Origin: Nocardioides caldifontis
GTDB lineage: Bacteria > Actinomycetota > Actinomycetes > Propionibacteriales > Nocardioidaceae
DNA: 64,000 bases
Direction: 5' to 3'
NCBI RefSeq assembly: GCF_008087345.1
Contig: NZ_VHIB01000008.1
Span: 372,001-436,000, forward strand
The notes under the pieces were generated by a model. It was not told where the DNA came from. It ran no database searches and was given only the letters and a program-made list of their open reading frames with translations. Shown here piece after piece: positions 56,634 to 64,000 of this stretch (positions are counted from its first letter, which is position 1; every line of letters starts with the position of its first letter). The translations under genes and the position numbers were made by a program.

Positions 56634-57287
56634 TCACCCCGCGTAGCGGTAGGCGCCGAGCGGCAGGTCGGACATCGTGTGCCAGCGGTAGTGCCCCTCC
56701 CCGCGCGTGACCTGCACCTGCCGCAGCCGGTCGCAGGTGACCTCGACCGGCGGGAGCTGCTCCCCCGCGACGAGTGCCGCCAGCCGGTCCTGGTCGGTCG
56801 CGGTGTTGGCGTAGCCGAGCGTCACGTGCGGGCGGAACGCCTCCTCCGCGTCGGCGAGCGGCAGGCCGTGGGCCTCCCCCGCCTCGCGGACGACGTCGCG
56901 GAGCCGGACCACGTCGTCGTACGGCTGGGCGACCAGCACCACCGAGTCCTCCATCAGCGCGATCGGGCCGAGCGACAGGTGCACCTGCGGCCGTCTCGCC
57001 AGCTCCCGGCGCACATCGGCACCTGCGGCCCGGAACGCGGTGGGGTCGACGGTGTCGACGAACCCGACGTCGGCGAGCGTCAGGTGCAACCACCGTGCCG
57101 GCACGACGTCGAGGGCGCAGGCGCCGAGCGCCTCCTCCGCGGCGGCCGCGCGGGCCGCGACCTCGGGCCGCTCCTCGAAGGTGAGGTACCACAGCAGCCG
57201 CTCGCGACCGCCGGTCCAGTCGGGGCGGTACGACGTCCAGTGGTCCAGCAACGTGTCGACGGCGGGCCAGTCGTGCTCCGACGGCAT
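56634..57287 (-). CDS. 2'-5' RNA ligase/2H phosphoesterase family protein
   Basis: A 217-residue protein of the 2H phosphoesterase superfamily. The two catalytic motifs are visible as WLHLTLADVG (about 67-76) and RPHVTLGYANT (about 153-163). The N-terminal RERLLWYLTFEERPEV strand fits. ATG 57287 has AAGGA upstream. These enzymes act on 2',3'-cyclic or 2'-5' nucleotide ends; the cellular substrate is unknown. A pair of 20-base direct repeats lies in the divergent region upstream. Confidence 0.85.
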   Translation of the reverse strand: MPSEHDWPAVDTLLDHWTSYRPDWTGGRERLLWYLTFEERPEVAARAAAAEEALGACALDVVPARWLHLTLADVGFVDTVDPTAFRAAGADVRRELARRPQVHLSLGPIALMEDSVVLVAQPYDDVVRLRDVVREAGEAHGLPLADAEEAFRPHVTLGYANTATDQDRLAALVAGEQLPPVEVTCDRLRQVQVTRGEGHYRWHTMSDLPLGAYRYAG

Positions 57288-57377
57288 GAGCGGTCCTTCC
57301 CTCCGGATGGCGGCGCCCCCGTCCACGATCCTCCCGACAGGATCACCCGTTCCGGCGCCCGCCACACCGCGTTCCCG

Positions 57378-57429
57378 CCGAGTCGTCGCATCTTCACGCC
57401 GGATCTGTCCCGAGTCGTCGCATCTTCAC
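57378..57429. repeat. Two 20-base direct repeats in a divergent promoter region
   Basis: CCGAGTCGTCGCATCTTCAC occurs at 57378-57397 and again at 57410-57429, 32 bases apart (three helical turns). The position between the divergent 2H phosphoesterase gene and the gene at 57495 suggests a regulator binding site, or two copies of a dispersed repeat. Confidence 0.85.
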
Positions 57430-57494
57430 AGGGAAAGCGACGCTCCGGCGGCAGGTGCAGGCCTACACTGGCCGACCCGACGGAAGGGCACGCC

Positions 57495-58162
57495 ATGCTC
57501 CTCGACACGCTCCTGGTCGCAGCGGGCGGTCTGGCGGGCGGCGCCGTCGTGGTCTCGCGGATCCGTGACCGTGTCGACGACCGCCGCGCAGCCCGGCGGC
57601 GGGAGGCCGAGGAGCTGGCGGCGGCGAGCAGCTGGTGCGGCTGGACGCGCGGCTCGGCGACGTCGACCTCGACGAGGACGCGCGCCACGACTACCGCACG
57701 GCGCTCGAGGCGTACGAGCGGGCACTCCGCGCGGCCGACGGGCTGCAGAGCGTCGACGAGCTCAGCCGGGTCGTGGACGCCCTCACGATCGGCCGCTACG
57801 CGCTGGCGTGCGTGGTGGCGCGCGTCGAGGGCACCGAGCCGCCGGCACGCCGCACCCCGTGCTTCTTCAACCCGCAGCACGGCCCGGCCTCGACCACCGT
57901 GCTCTGGACCCGGCCCGGCCACGGCACCCGCGAGGTCCCGGTCTGCACGCAGGACGCCGCCCGGCACGCCGCGGGCGAGAAGCCGGAGGTGCGGACGGTG
58001 AAGGTCGACGGGCGGCCGCTGCCCTACTACGAGGTCGGTGCGCTGATGCGGCCGTACTCCCGCGGCTACTTCCCCACGACCGTCACCGAGGCCCGGCGCG
58101 ACGCCAAGGCGCAGGCGGCCCTGTGGGACCAGCAGGGCGGCGGCATGACCCACGGCTTCTGA
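57495..58162 (+). pseudogene. Frameshifted conserved-looking membrane-anchored protein
   Basis: ATG 57495 (GAAGGG upstream) opens a frame encoding LLDTLLVAAGGLAGGAVVV, a membrane anchor, then a basic segment ending in EELAAA. At about 57624-57626 the coherent protein continues only in another frame, as EQLVRLDARLGDVDLDEDAR and onward to TGA 58160-58162, with a CFFNPQHGP motif, VPVCTQDAA and a PYSRGYFPTTVT block. Restoring one base in the GCGGCG run would give about 222 aa. So either a one-base deletion broke the gene or the assembly has an error. I know similar Cys/His-containing C-terminal domains in actinobacteria but cannot give a function. Confidence 0.72.
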
Positions 58163-58167
58163 CCGAC

Positions 58168-58204
58168 CGAGCCGGCGCTTCCTGCGGCAGGAAGCGCCGG
58201 CTCG
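58168..58204. terminator. Bidirectional terminator between gene 57495 and ilvC
   Basis: A perfect 17-base inverted repeat (58168-58184 with 58188-58204, loop of 3) between convergent stops. A third, nearly identical arm (CAGGAGCGCCGGCTCG) follows at 58220-58235 and could pair alternatively with the first arm. Confidence 0.75.
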
Positions 58205-58242
58205 AGGTGCTGCGAGTGGCAGGAGCGCCGGCTCGCGGGGGG

Positions 58243-59319
<1,077 letters not shown>

Positions 59320-59859
59320 TCAGCCGGCGGCCGGGGCCGCCGGGACGGGCACGGGCTTCAAGGTGCGCTCGCTGATCGACCGCGAGCCGCGACCGATCGC
59401 GACCATGCCCGACTGCACGAGCTCGCGGACGCCGTACGGCTCCACCATGGTCAGGAAGTCCGCGAGCTTGTCGGTGTTGCCCACGATCTGGATGGTGATC
59501 GCGTCGGTGGCGACGTCGACGACCTTGGCGCGGAAGAGCTGGACGACCTCGAGGACCTGCCCGCGCGTGCTGGCGGTGGCCTTCACCTTCACCAGCATCA
59601 GCTCGCGGTTGACCGACTGGGTCGGGTCGAGCTCGACGATCTTGATCACCTCGACGAGCTTGTTGAGCTGCTTGGTGACCTGCTCCAGCGGCGAGCTCGC
59701 GACGTCGACGACGATCGTCATGCGGGAGACCTCGGGATGCTCGGTCGGGCCGACGGCGAGGCTGTCGATGTTGAAGCCGCGGCGGCTGAAGAGGCCGGCC
59801 ACCCGGGCGAGGACGCCTGGCTTGTTCTCCACCAGGACCGAGAGCGTGTGCTTGCTCAT
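59320..59859 (-). CDS. ilvN: Acetolactate synthase small subunit
   Basis: Regulatory subunit (179 aa) conferring valine feedback on IlvB. An N-terminal ACT domain starts HTLSVLVENKPGVLARVAGL and contains GFNIDSLAVG; the C-terminal half has NRELMLVKVKA and FLTMVEPYGVRELVQSG. ATG 59859 begins one base after the ilvB stop, implying coupling. The frame extends 4 codons upstream into ilvB. Confidence 0.96.
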   Translation of the reverse strand: MSKHTLSVLVENKPGVLARVAGLFSRRGFNIDSLAVGPTEHPEVSRMTIVVDVASSPLEQVTKQLNKLVEVIKIVELDPTQSVNRELMLVKVKATASTRGQVLEVVQLFRAKVVDVATDAITIQIVGNTDKLADFLTMVEPYGVRELVQSGMVAIGRGSRSISERTLKPVPVPAAPAAG

Positions 59860-59860
59860 C

Positions 59861-61636
59861 TCACTTCCCACCCTCGAGGTCGTCGTCCTCCCACGTCGGG
59901 GCCATGTCCCGCGCGGTCTTGATGTCGTCGTTGCTGGTGCCGGCGGCGACCATCGGCCACACCATGGCGTCGCGGTTGACCCGGAAGTCGACGACCACCG
60001 GGACGTCGTTGATCTCCATCGCCTTCTGGATCGTGGAGTCGACGTCGTCGGGCGACTCGCAGGCGAGACCGACGCAGCCGTAGGCGTCCGCGAGCTTCAC
60101 GAAGTCGGGGATGCGCTTCGACTGCAGGTCGGTGTTGGAGTAGCGCTCGTTGTAGAAGAGCGTCTGCCACTGCCGGACCATCCCGAGCGACTCGTTGTTG
60201 ATCACCGCGATCTTGACCGGGATCCCCTCGATCGCACAGGTGGCCAGCTCCTGGTTGGTCATCTGGAAGCAGCCGTCGCCGTCCACCGCCCACACGGTGG
60301 TGTCCGGGCGACCCACCTTCGCGCCCATCGCCGCCGGGACCGCGAACCCCATGGTCCCGAGGCCGCCGGAGTTGATCCAGGTCTGCGGCTTCTCGTAGCC
60401 GATGAACTGGCTGGCCCACATCTGGTGCTGGCCGACGCCGGCGACGTAGATGGAGTCCGGACCGGCGATGTGGCCGAGCCGCTCGAGGACGTACTGAGGG
60501 GCGAGCGAGCCGTCGGTGGGCTTGTCGTAGCCGAGCGGGTAGCGCTTCCGCACCCCCGCCAGGTAGTGCACCCAGCCCTCGTAGTCGCCCTGGCGCCCTG
60601 CGTCGTGCTCGGCCTGGAGCGCGACGACGAGGTCGGCGATCACCTCGCGGCAGTCGCCGACGATCGGCACGTCGGCGAAGCGGTTCTTGCCGATCTCGGC
60701 CGGGTCGATGTCGGCGTGGATCACCTTCGCGTTCGGCGCGAACGAGTCGAGCGCGCCGGTGACCCGGTCGTCGAACCGCGCCCCCAGGCTGATGATCAGG
60801 TCGCTGCGCTGCAGGGCGCCGACGGCCGCCACCGTGCCGTGCATGCCCGGCATGCCGAGGTGCTGCGGGTGCGAGTCGGGGAAGGCGCCGCGGGCCATCA
60901 GGGTGGTGACGACCGGGATGCCCGTGAGCTCGGCGAGGGTGCGGAGCTCCTTCGCGGCCCGGGCCCGGATCACGCCGCCACCGACGTACAGCACCGGCTT
61001 GCGGGACTCGGTGATCAGCCGCGCGGCCTCGCGCACCTGCTTCGAGTGCGGCCGGGTCACCGGGCGGTAGCCGGGCAGGTGCAGCTCGCTCGGCCAGGCG
61101 AACGACGTCCGCGACTGCAGGGCGTCCTTGGAGACGTCGACGAGCACCGGACCGGGGCGACCGGTGGAGGCGATGTGGAACGCCTCGGCGATCGTGCGCG
61201 GGATGTCCGCGGCGTCGGTGACCAGGAAGTTGTGCTTGGTGATCGGCATCGTGATGCCGCGGATGTCCGCCTCCTGGAAGGCGTCGGTCCCGATCGAGCC
61301 GCTGGCCACCTGGCCGGTGACGGCGACGACCGGCACCGAGTCCATGTGCGCGTCGGCGAGCGGCGTCACCAGGTTGGTCGCGCCGGGGCCCGAGGTCGCC
61401 ATGCAGACGCCGACCCGGCCGGTGGCCGCGGCGTACCCCTGTGCGGCGTGACCCGCGCCCTGCTCGTGGCGCACGAGGATGTGGCGGAGCTTGACGGAGT
61501 CGAAGAGGGGGTCGTACGCCGGCAGGATCGCCCCGCCGGGGATCCCGAAGACGTGCTCGACCCCGGCCGCCTCCAGCGACTTGATGAGGCTCTGCGCCCC
61601 CGTCACCGACTCCGTAGCAGCGGGCTGCTCGCTCAT
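59861..61636 (-). CDS. ilvB: Acetolactate synthase large subunit
   Basis: Catalytic ThDP/FAD subunit (591 aa). N-terminal [15 protein letters not shown] and [18 protein letters not shown] (catalytic Glu), central FAD-binding [12 protein letters not shown], and the ThDP motif [19 protein letters not shown] (about 465-483) followed by [15 protein letters not shown] 61636 is the family start; the open frame upstream runs through the attenuator and is non-coding. It is preceded by a T-run terminator and a leader peptide, so expression is attenuated by charged branched-chain tRNAs. Confidence 0.97.
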   Translation of the reverse strand: MSEQPAATESVTGAQSLIKSLEAAGVEHVFGIPGGAILPAYDPLFDSVKLRHILVRHEQGAGHAAQGYAAATGRVGVCMATSGPGATNLVTPLADAHMDSVPVVAVTGQVASGSIGTDAFQEADIRGITMPITKHNFLVTDAADIPRTIAEAFHIASTGRPGPVLVDVSKDALQSRTSFAWPSELHLPGYRPVTRPHSKQVREAARLITESRKPVLYVGGGVIRARAAKELRTLAELTGIPVVTTLMARGAFPDSHPQHLGMPGMHGTVAAVGALQRSDLIISLGARFDDRVTGALDSFAPNAKVIHADIDPAEIGKNRFADVPIVGDCREVIADLVVALQAEHDAGRQGDYEGWVHYLAGVRKRYPLGYDKPTDGSLAPQYVLERLGHIAGPDSIYVAGVGQHQMWASQFIGYEKPQTWINSGGLGTMGFAVPAAMGAKVGRPDTTVWAVDGDGCFQMTNQELATCAIEGIPVKIAVINNESLGMVRQWQTLFYNERYSNTDLQSKRIPDFVKLADAYGCVGLACESPDDVDSTIQKAMEINDVPVVVDFRVNRDAMVWPMVAAGTSNDDIKTARDMAPTWEDDDLEGGK

Positions 61637-61667
61637 GGTGCCTACTTCCGTGTCGTTCCGGCCCAAC

Positions 61668-61701
61668 AAAAAACCCCCGCAGCCCGGAGGCAAGCGAGGG
61701 G
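61668..61701 (-). terminator. Attenuator terminator of ilvBNC
   Basis: On the minus strand, CCCTCGC and GCGGGGG form a 7-pair stem (one G-U) with a 13-base loop, directly followed by TTTTTT, 31 bases before the ilvB start. Together with the leader peptide it makes a classical attenuator. Confidence 0.85.
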
Positions 61702-61725
61702 TGACGCGCGCGCTGTCAGCTGGTG

Positions 61726-61767
61726 TCAGCCGGCGCGTCGCGTCGATACGAGTACCTGGGTACGCAT
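61726..61767 (-). CDS. ilvB leader peptide
   Basis: A 13-residue peptide, [13 protein letters not shown], ending TGA 24 bases before the terminator stem. The Val-Leu-Val codons GTA CTC GTA are the control codons. Leader peptides of this kind (MRTxxLVL...) precede ilvB in Streptomyces and Corynebacterium. GGGAAGGG lies about 10 bases before its ATG. Confidence 0.82.
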   Translation of the reverse strand: MRTQVLVSTRRAG

Positions 61768-61857
61768 GGTGCCACGGTCCCTTCCCGAGCTCCCCGGCGT
61801 CAAGCCGGTTCCCTCCGCGTCTCAGTTGATGGTACGCCGGTCCCGTGATCCGGACGA

Positions 61858-62616
61858 TCAGGGGTCCAGGTCCGAGCGGGTCAGCCCTTCCGGGTGGCGC
61901 ACCAGGAACTCCCCCAGGTCGAGCAACGACTGGAGGTCCGCCCCCGAGGCGTTGAGCCGCCGACGGTAGCGGTTGGCGACGTCGAAGAGCTCCGCCTCGG
62001 TGGTGCCGAGGAACTCCGCGCGCCGGGCCAGCACGTTCGGTGGCTCGGGCTCCCCCTCCAGCAGGTGCCGGTAGAGCACTGCCATCCGGTACCGGAGCGC
62101 CGCCGACATGGGCGCGTCCACGATCCCCTGGGCGTCGCGCAGCCCCGAGGCGCCCGAGTCGATCGTGCTGTCGACCGCGTAGGCGATCCGCTGGTCGTCG
62201 AGCCGGCGGCTGCGGATGCTGACCGACACCGCGAACGGCTTGTCCAGCCCGCTCCACTGCAGCCGGTGCTCCCCGCGCTGGAGCATCACGACCGCGCCCG
62301 GCTTCCAGGTGGCCGCACCGCCCTGCACCCAGTCGTTCTCGACCTGCATCCGCACCCGCGAGGCGTTGGTGACCAGCCACCCGTCGGGCACGGCGGTGAA
62401 GCACGCCAGCTCGGCCGGCGCCCACGGCGCCGGGAAGACCAGCCCGTGTCGCTCCCGTCGGCCGACCGTGGCGGTCGTGCGCCGGGGCAGCCGCCACTGG
62501 CGACCGGAGGCCCCGCCACCCCGCACGACGACGAGCCCCACCAGGTGCGGCAGCGCGGGAGCCGACGAAGGTCCGGGCAGCGCAGCACGCGGCGCGGCGA
62601 CGGTGGCGGACCTCAT
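61858..62616 (-). CDS. Hypothetical protein with FHA-like region
   Basis: A 252-residue soluble protein with no certain family. A middle region (about 65-145) made of beta strands with [18 protein letters not shown] and [17 protein letters not shown] could be an FHA-like phosphopeptide-binding domain, while the C-terminal part (about 170-250: [48 protein letters not shown]) is helical and DNA-binding-like in character. I recall such proteins in actinobacteria named FHA-domain proteins, but the match is weak. ATG 62616 is preferred over TTG 62679. Confidence 0.68.
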   Translation of the reverse strand: MRSATVAAPRAALPGPSSAPALPHLVGLVVVRGGGASGRQWRLPRRTTATVGRRERHGLVFPAPWAPAELACFTAVPDGWLVTNASRVRMQVENDWVQGGAATWKPGAVVMLQRGEHRLQWSGLDKPFAVSVSIRSRRLDDQRIAYAVDSTIDSGASGLRDAQGIVDAPMSAALRYRMAVLYRHLLEGEPEPPNVLARRAEFLGTTEAELFDVANRYRRRLNASGADLQSLLDLGEFLVRHPEGLTRSDLDP

Positions 62617-62746
62617 GCCCCACCCATCGGCAGCCCCGCGGGGGAGCTGAGGGCTCAGCCACCTGGGCGGTAACCGCAACTGGTGGAGGACGACACGTCT
62701 GCCCGCCCCGAACCTGTCGTTCCTTACCAGTTCCCGTCGGCGACGC

Positions 62747-63313
62747 TCAGCCGGTGGGCAGCGGGTCGTCGTCGAAGGCGGGGAGCCCGTCGATGCTGGT
62801 GCGGTTCTTCTTGCGGCGGTACTCGACGACCCCGTCCGGCCCGCGCCGCTCCATGTTCGGGGTGAGGATGTCCCGCTCCCCCACCGGCTCGAGGAGCGGC
62901 AGGGAGTAGCCGCACGACGACGACACCCGGGTGACGTCCACGACGATCACCGCGCGGGCGGCCGGGTTGTCGGGGAACCGCGGCGCCCACGCGGCGTACT
63001 CCTCGTCGTAGATCGTGACGACGCGACCCCGTCCGTGCAGCCGTACGACGTTGGGCGACCGCGAGAACGAGCAGAACATCAGGACGATCCGGCCGTTCTC
63101 GCGCACGTGGGCGATCGTCTCCGCGCCGCTGGCCGTGAGGTCGAGGTAGGCGACCGTGTGGTCGTCGACCACCGTGAAGGTGTCTGCCAGCCCCTTGGGC
63201 GAGATGTTGACGTGCCCGTCGGAGCCGGCGGGCGCCGTGCCCACGAAGAACACCTGCTGCTCGGCGATGAACGACCGCAGCCGCTCGTCGATCCGGTCGT
63301 GGACCTTGCCCAT
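62747..63313 (-). CDS. Pyridoxamine 5'-phosphate oxidase-like flavoprotein
   Basis: A 188-residue split-barrel FMN or F420 protein (PPOX family). HVNISPKGLADTF (about 34-46), VAYLDLTASGAETIAHVREN and VLMFCSFSRSPNVVRLHGRG form the flavin/substrate region. ATG 63313 has an excellent GAGGAG site. CofC elsewhere in the window shows the organism makes F420, so an F420-dependent reductase is possible; cofactor not decided. Confidence 0.86.
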   Translation of the reverse strand: MGKVHDRIDERLRSFIAEQQVFFVGTAPAGSDGHVNISPKGLADTFTVVDDHTVAYLDLTASGAETIAHVRENGRIVLMFCSFSRSPNVVRLHGRGRVVTIYDEEYAAWAPRFPDNPAARAVIVVDVTRVSSSCGYSLPLLEPVGERDILTPNMERRGPDGVVEYRRKKNRTSIDGLPAFDDDPLPTG

Positions 63314-63323
63314 GCGCCTCTCC

Positions 63324-63917
63324 TCAGCCGTCGGCCCGAGTGAACACCAACCCCGCGGCCAGCGCGTCGGCGGTGTCGCAGAACCGGTGGTCCCCCTGCC
63401 CCTCCCAGGCGAGCTGGTGCCAGACCACGTCGCCGTCGGGAGCGCGGAAGAGGTGGCCCACCGCCTCGATCCTCGCCCCCGTGTCGGGGTCCACCTCGCC
63501 CTCCTGGTGCACCCGGAGCGCAGGGCCCACCGGGAGCTGCTCCTCCGTGACCTCGGCGGCGGCACCGGCGAGGTACTCCTCCACCCAGGCCTGCAACGAC
63601 CTCCGTCGCGGCCACCCCGACAGGCTCATCGTCAGCAGCGCCTCGACCGGCCCGTCGAACTCGGTCCGCAGCACGGCTGCGTCGACGACGCCGGGCATCT
63701 CCTCCACGACGTCGCACCACCCGGTGACCTCGGCGGCCAGGCGGCCCGCCTCGTCGGCCGGCATCGGGCGACCGAGCGCGGCCGGGGCACCGTCGGCGAG
63801 GAACGTCGCGACGGCGGCGCGGAGGTCGTCGCGGTCGGAGCCGACGGGGAGCGGGTACCACTCGGGACCCAGCTCACCGCCGACGCTCCAGCCGCGGCGC
63901 CTCCTCCGGCCGAGCAA
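63324..63917 (-). CDS. Hypothetical protein
   Basis: A 197-residue acidic soluble protein that I do not recognise. No signal peptide, membrane helix or catalytic motif stands out; blocks such as SGWPRRRSLQAWVEEYL and APDGDVVWHQLAWEGQGDH may be structural. The start is uncertain: the frame begins at TTG 63917, five bases after the ilvD stop, with no good ribosome binding site and no ATG or GTG nearby. Its stop is 10 bases before the PPOX gene, so the two are probably cotranscribed behind ilvD. Confidence 0.6.
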   Translation of the reverse strand: MLGRRRRRGWSVGGELGPEWYPLPVGSDRDDLRAAVATFLADGAPAALGRPMPADEAGRLAAEVTGWCDVVEEMPGVVDAAVLRTEFDGPVEALLTMSLSGWPRRRSLQAWVEEYLAGAAAEVTEEQLPVGPALRVHQEGEVDPDTGARIEAVGHLFRAPDGDVVWHQLAWEGQGDHRFCDTADALAAGLVFTRADG

Positions 63918-63922
63918 CGGCG

Positions 63923-64000
63923 TCAGCCGCAGACCGCGCCGTGGGCCGCGGACTGCACGACCTTGGCGTACTTGCCGAGCACCCCGCGGTCGTACTTCGG
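63923..64000 (-). CDS. ilvD: Dihydroxy-acid dehydratase, 3' end only
   Basis: The window edge cuts a minus-strand gene whose last 25 codons read PKYDRGVLGKYAKVVQSAAH, then GAVCG and stop. This is the C-terminal end of IlvD (the ALxKYAxLVxSASxGA pattern), the third enzyme of valine and isoleucine synthesis. The rest lies beyond base 64000. It fits the ilvBNC and leu genes in this window. Confidence 0.82.
   Translation of the reverse strand, partial: PKYDRGVLGKYAKVVQSAAHGAVCG

Noticed and set aside
57378-57429. CRISPR-like direct repeats
   Set aside because: Only two units with a 12-base spacer, no array and no cas genes; treated as promoter or dispersed repeats.

Overview
The window is a contiguous piece of a very GC-rich actinobacterial chromosome. 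Gene content, codon use (third positions mostly G or C, many GTG starts) and gene order point to the Propionibacteriales, most likely Nocardioides or a close relative; the genus is inferred from resemblance of several lineage-typical proteins and was not checked by search. There is no prophage, IS element, CRISPR array or rRNA operon. Almost everything is core housekeeping, in an order that broadly follows other actinobacteria.

Layout. (1) 63-3135, minus: translation and RNA-processing genes rplS, trmD (with an extra C-terminal GNAT domain), rimM, a KH-domain gene and rpsP. (2) 3330-11644, minus: an amidohydrolase, ffh, the nitrogen operon amt-glnB-glnD preceded by two GlnR-type boxes, then ftsY and a small membrane ORF. 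(3) 11815-26194: a thioesterase, smc, a secreted 5'-nucleotidase on the plus strand, then mutM, rnc, rpmF, a YceD protein, coaD, rsmD, recG and a fatty-acid-kinase-type protein. (4) 26383-34797: rpmB, thiL, a stand-alone RAM-domain protein, a DUF3515 lipoprotein, ddl, a PLP lyase, an MhuD-like heme monooxygenase carrying an 11-fold Gly-His repeat, gpsA, plsC, cofC and an HU protein with a long Lys/Ser/Thr/Ala tail. (5) 35082-64000: mainly branched-chain amino-acid synthesis (leuD, leuC, an NdgR-type IclR regulator, cimA, ilvE, leuB, ilvC, ilvN, ilvB, the 3' end of ilvD) with serA, interleaved with ogt, tRNA-Glu, tRNA-Gln, a CPBP protease, gltX, an FAH-family hydrolase, a P1 peptidase, a Ser/Thr kinase, a MocR/YczE divergent pair, a DsbA-like protein and a 2H phosphoesterase.

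How it works together. The ilv/leu genes encode most of isoleucine, valine and leucine synthesis; CimA implies a citramalate route to 2-oxobutyrate, with LeuCD and LeuB able to serve both leucine and citramalate chains. Control is visible at three places: an IclR regulator divergent from leuCD, a classical leader-peptide attenuator before ilvBNC, and a second, candidate leader peptide (MSCFFLVAIRRRGEAHLS) upstream of leuB. Nitrogen sensing is represented by a complete amt-PII-uridylyltransferase operon, and the SRP pathway by ffh and ftsY.

Most worth a second look: the Gly-His insert beside the predicted heme ligand of the MhuD-like enzyme, the candidate leuB leader, the TrmD-GNAT fusion, a 54-bp tandem duplication before gltX, a one-base frameshift in a conserved-looking gene at 57495-58162, and direct-repeat arrays in two divergent promoter regions.
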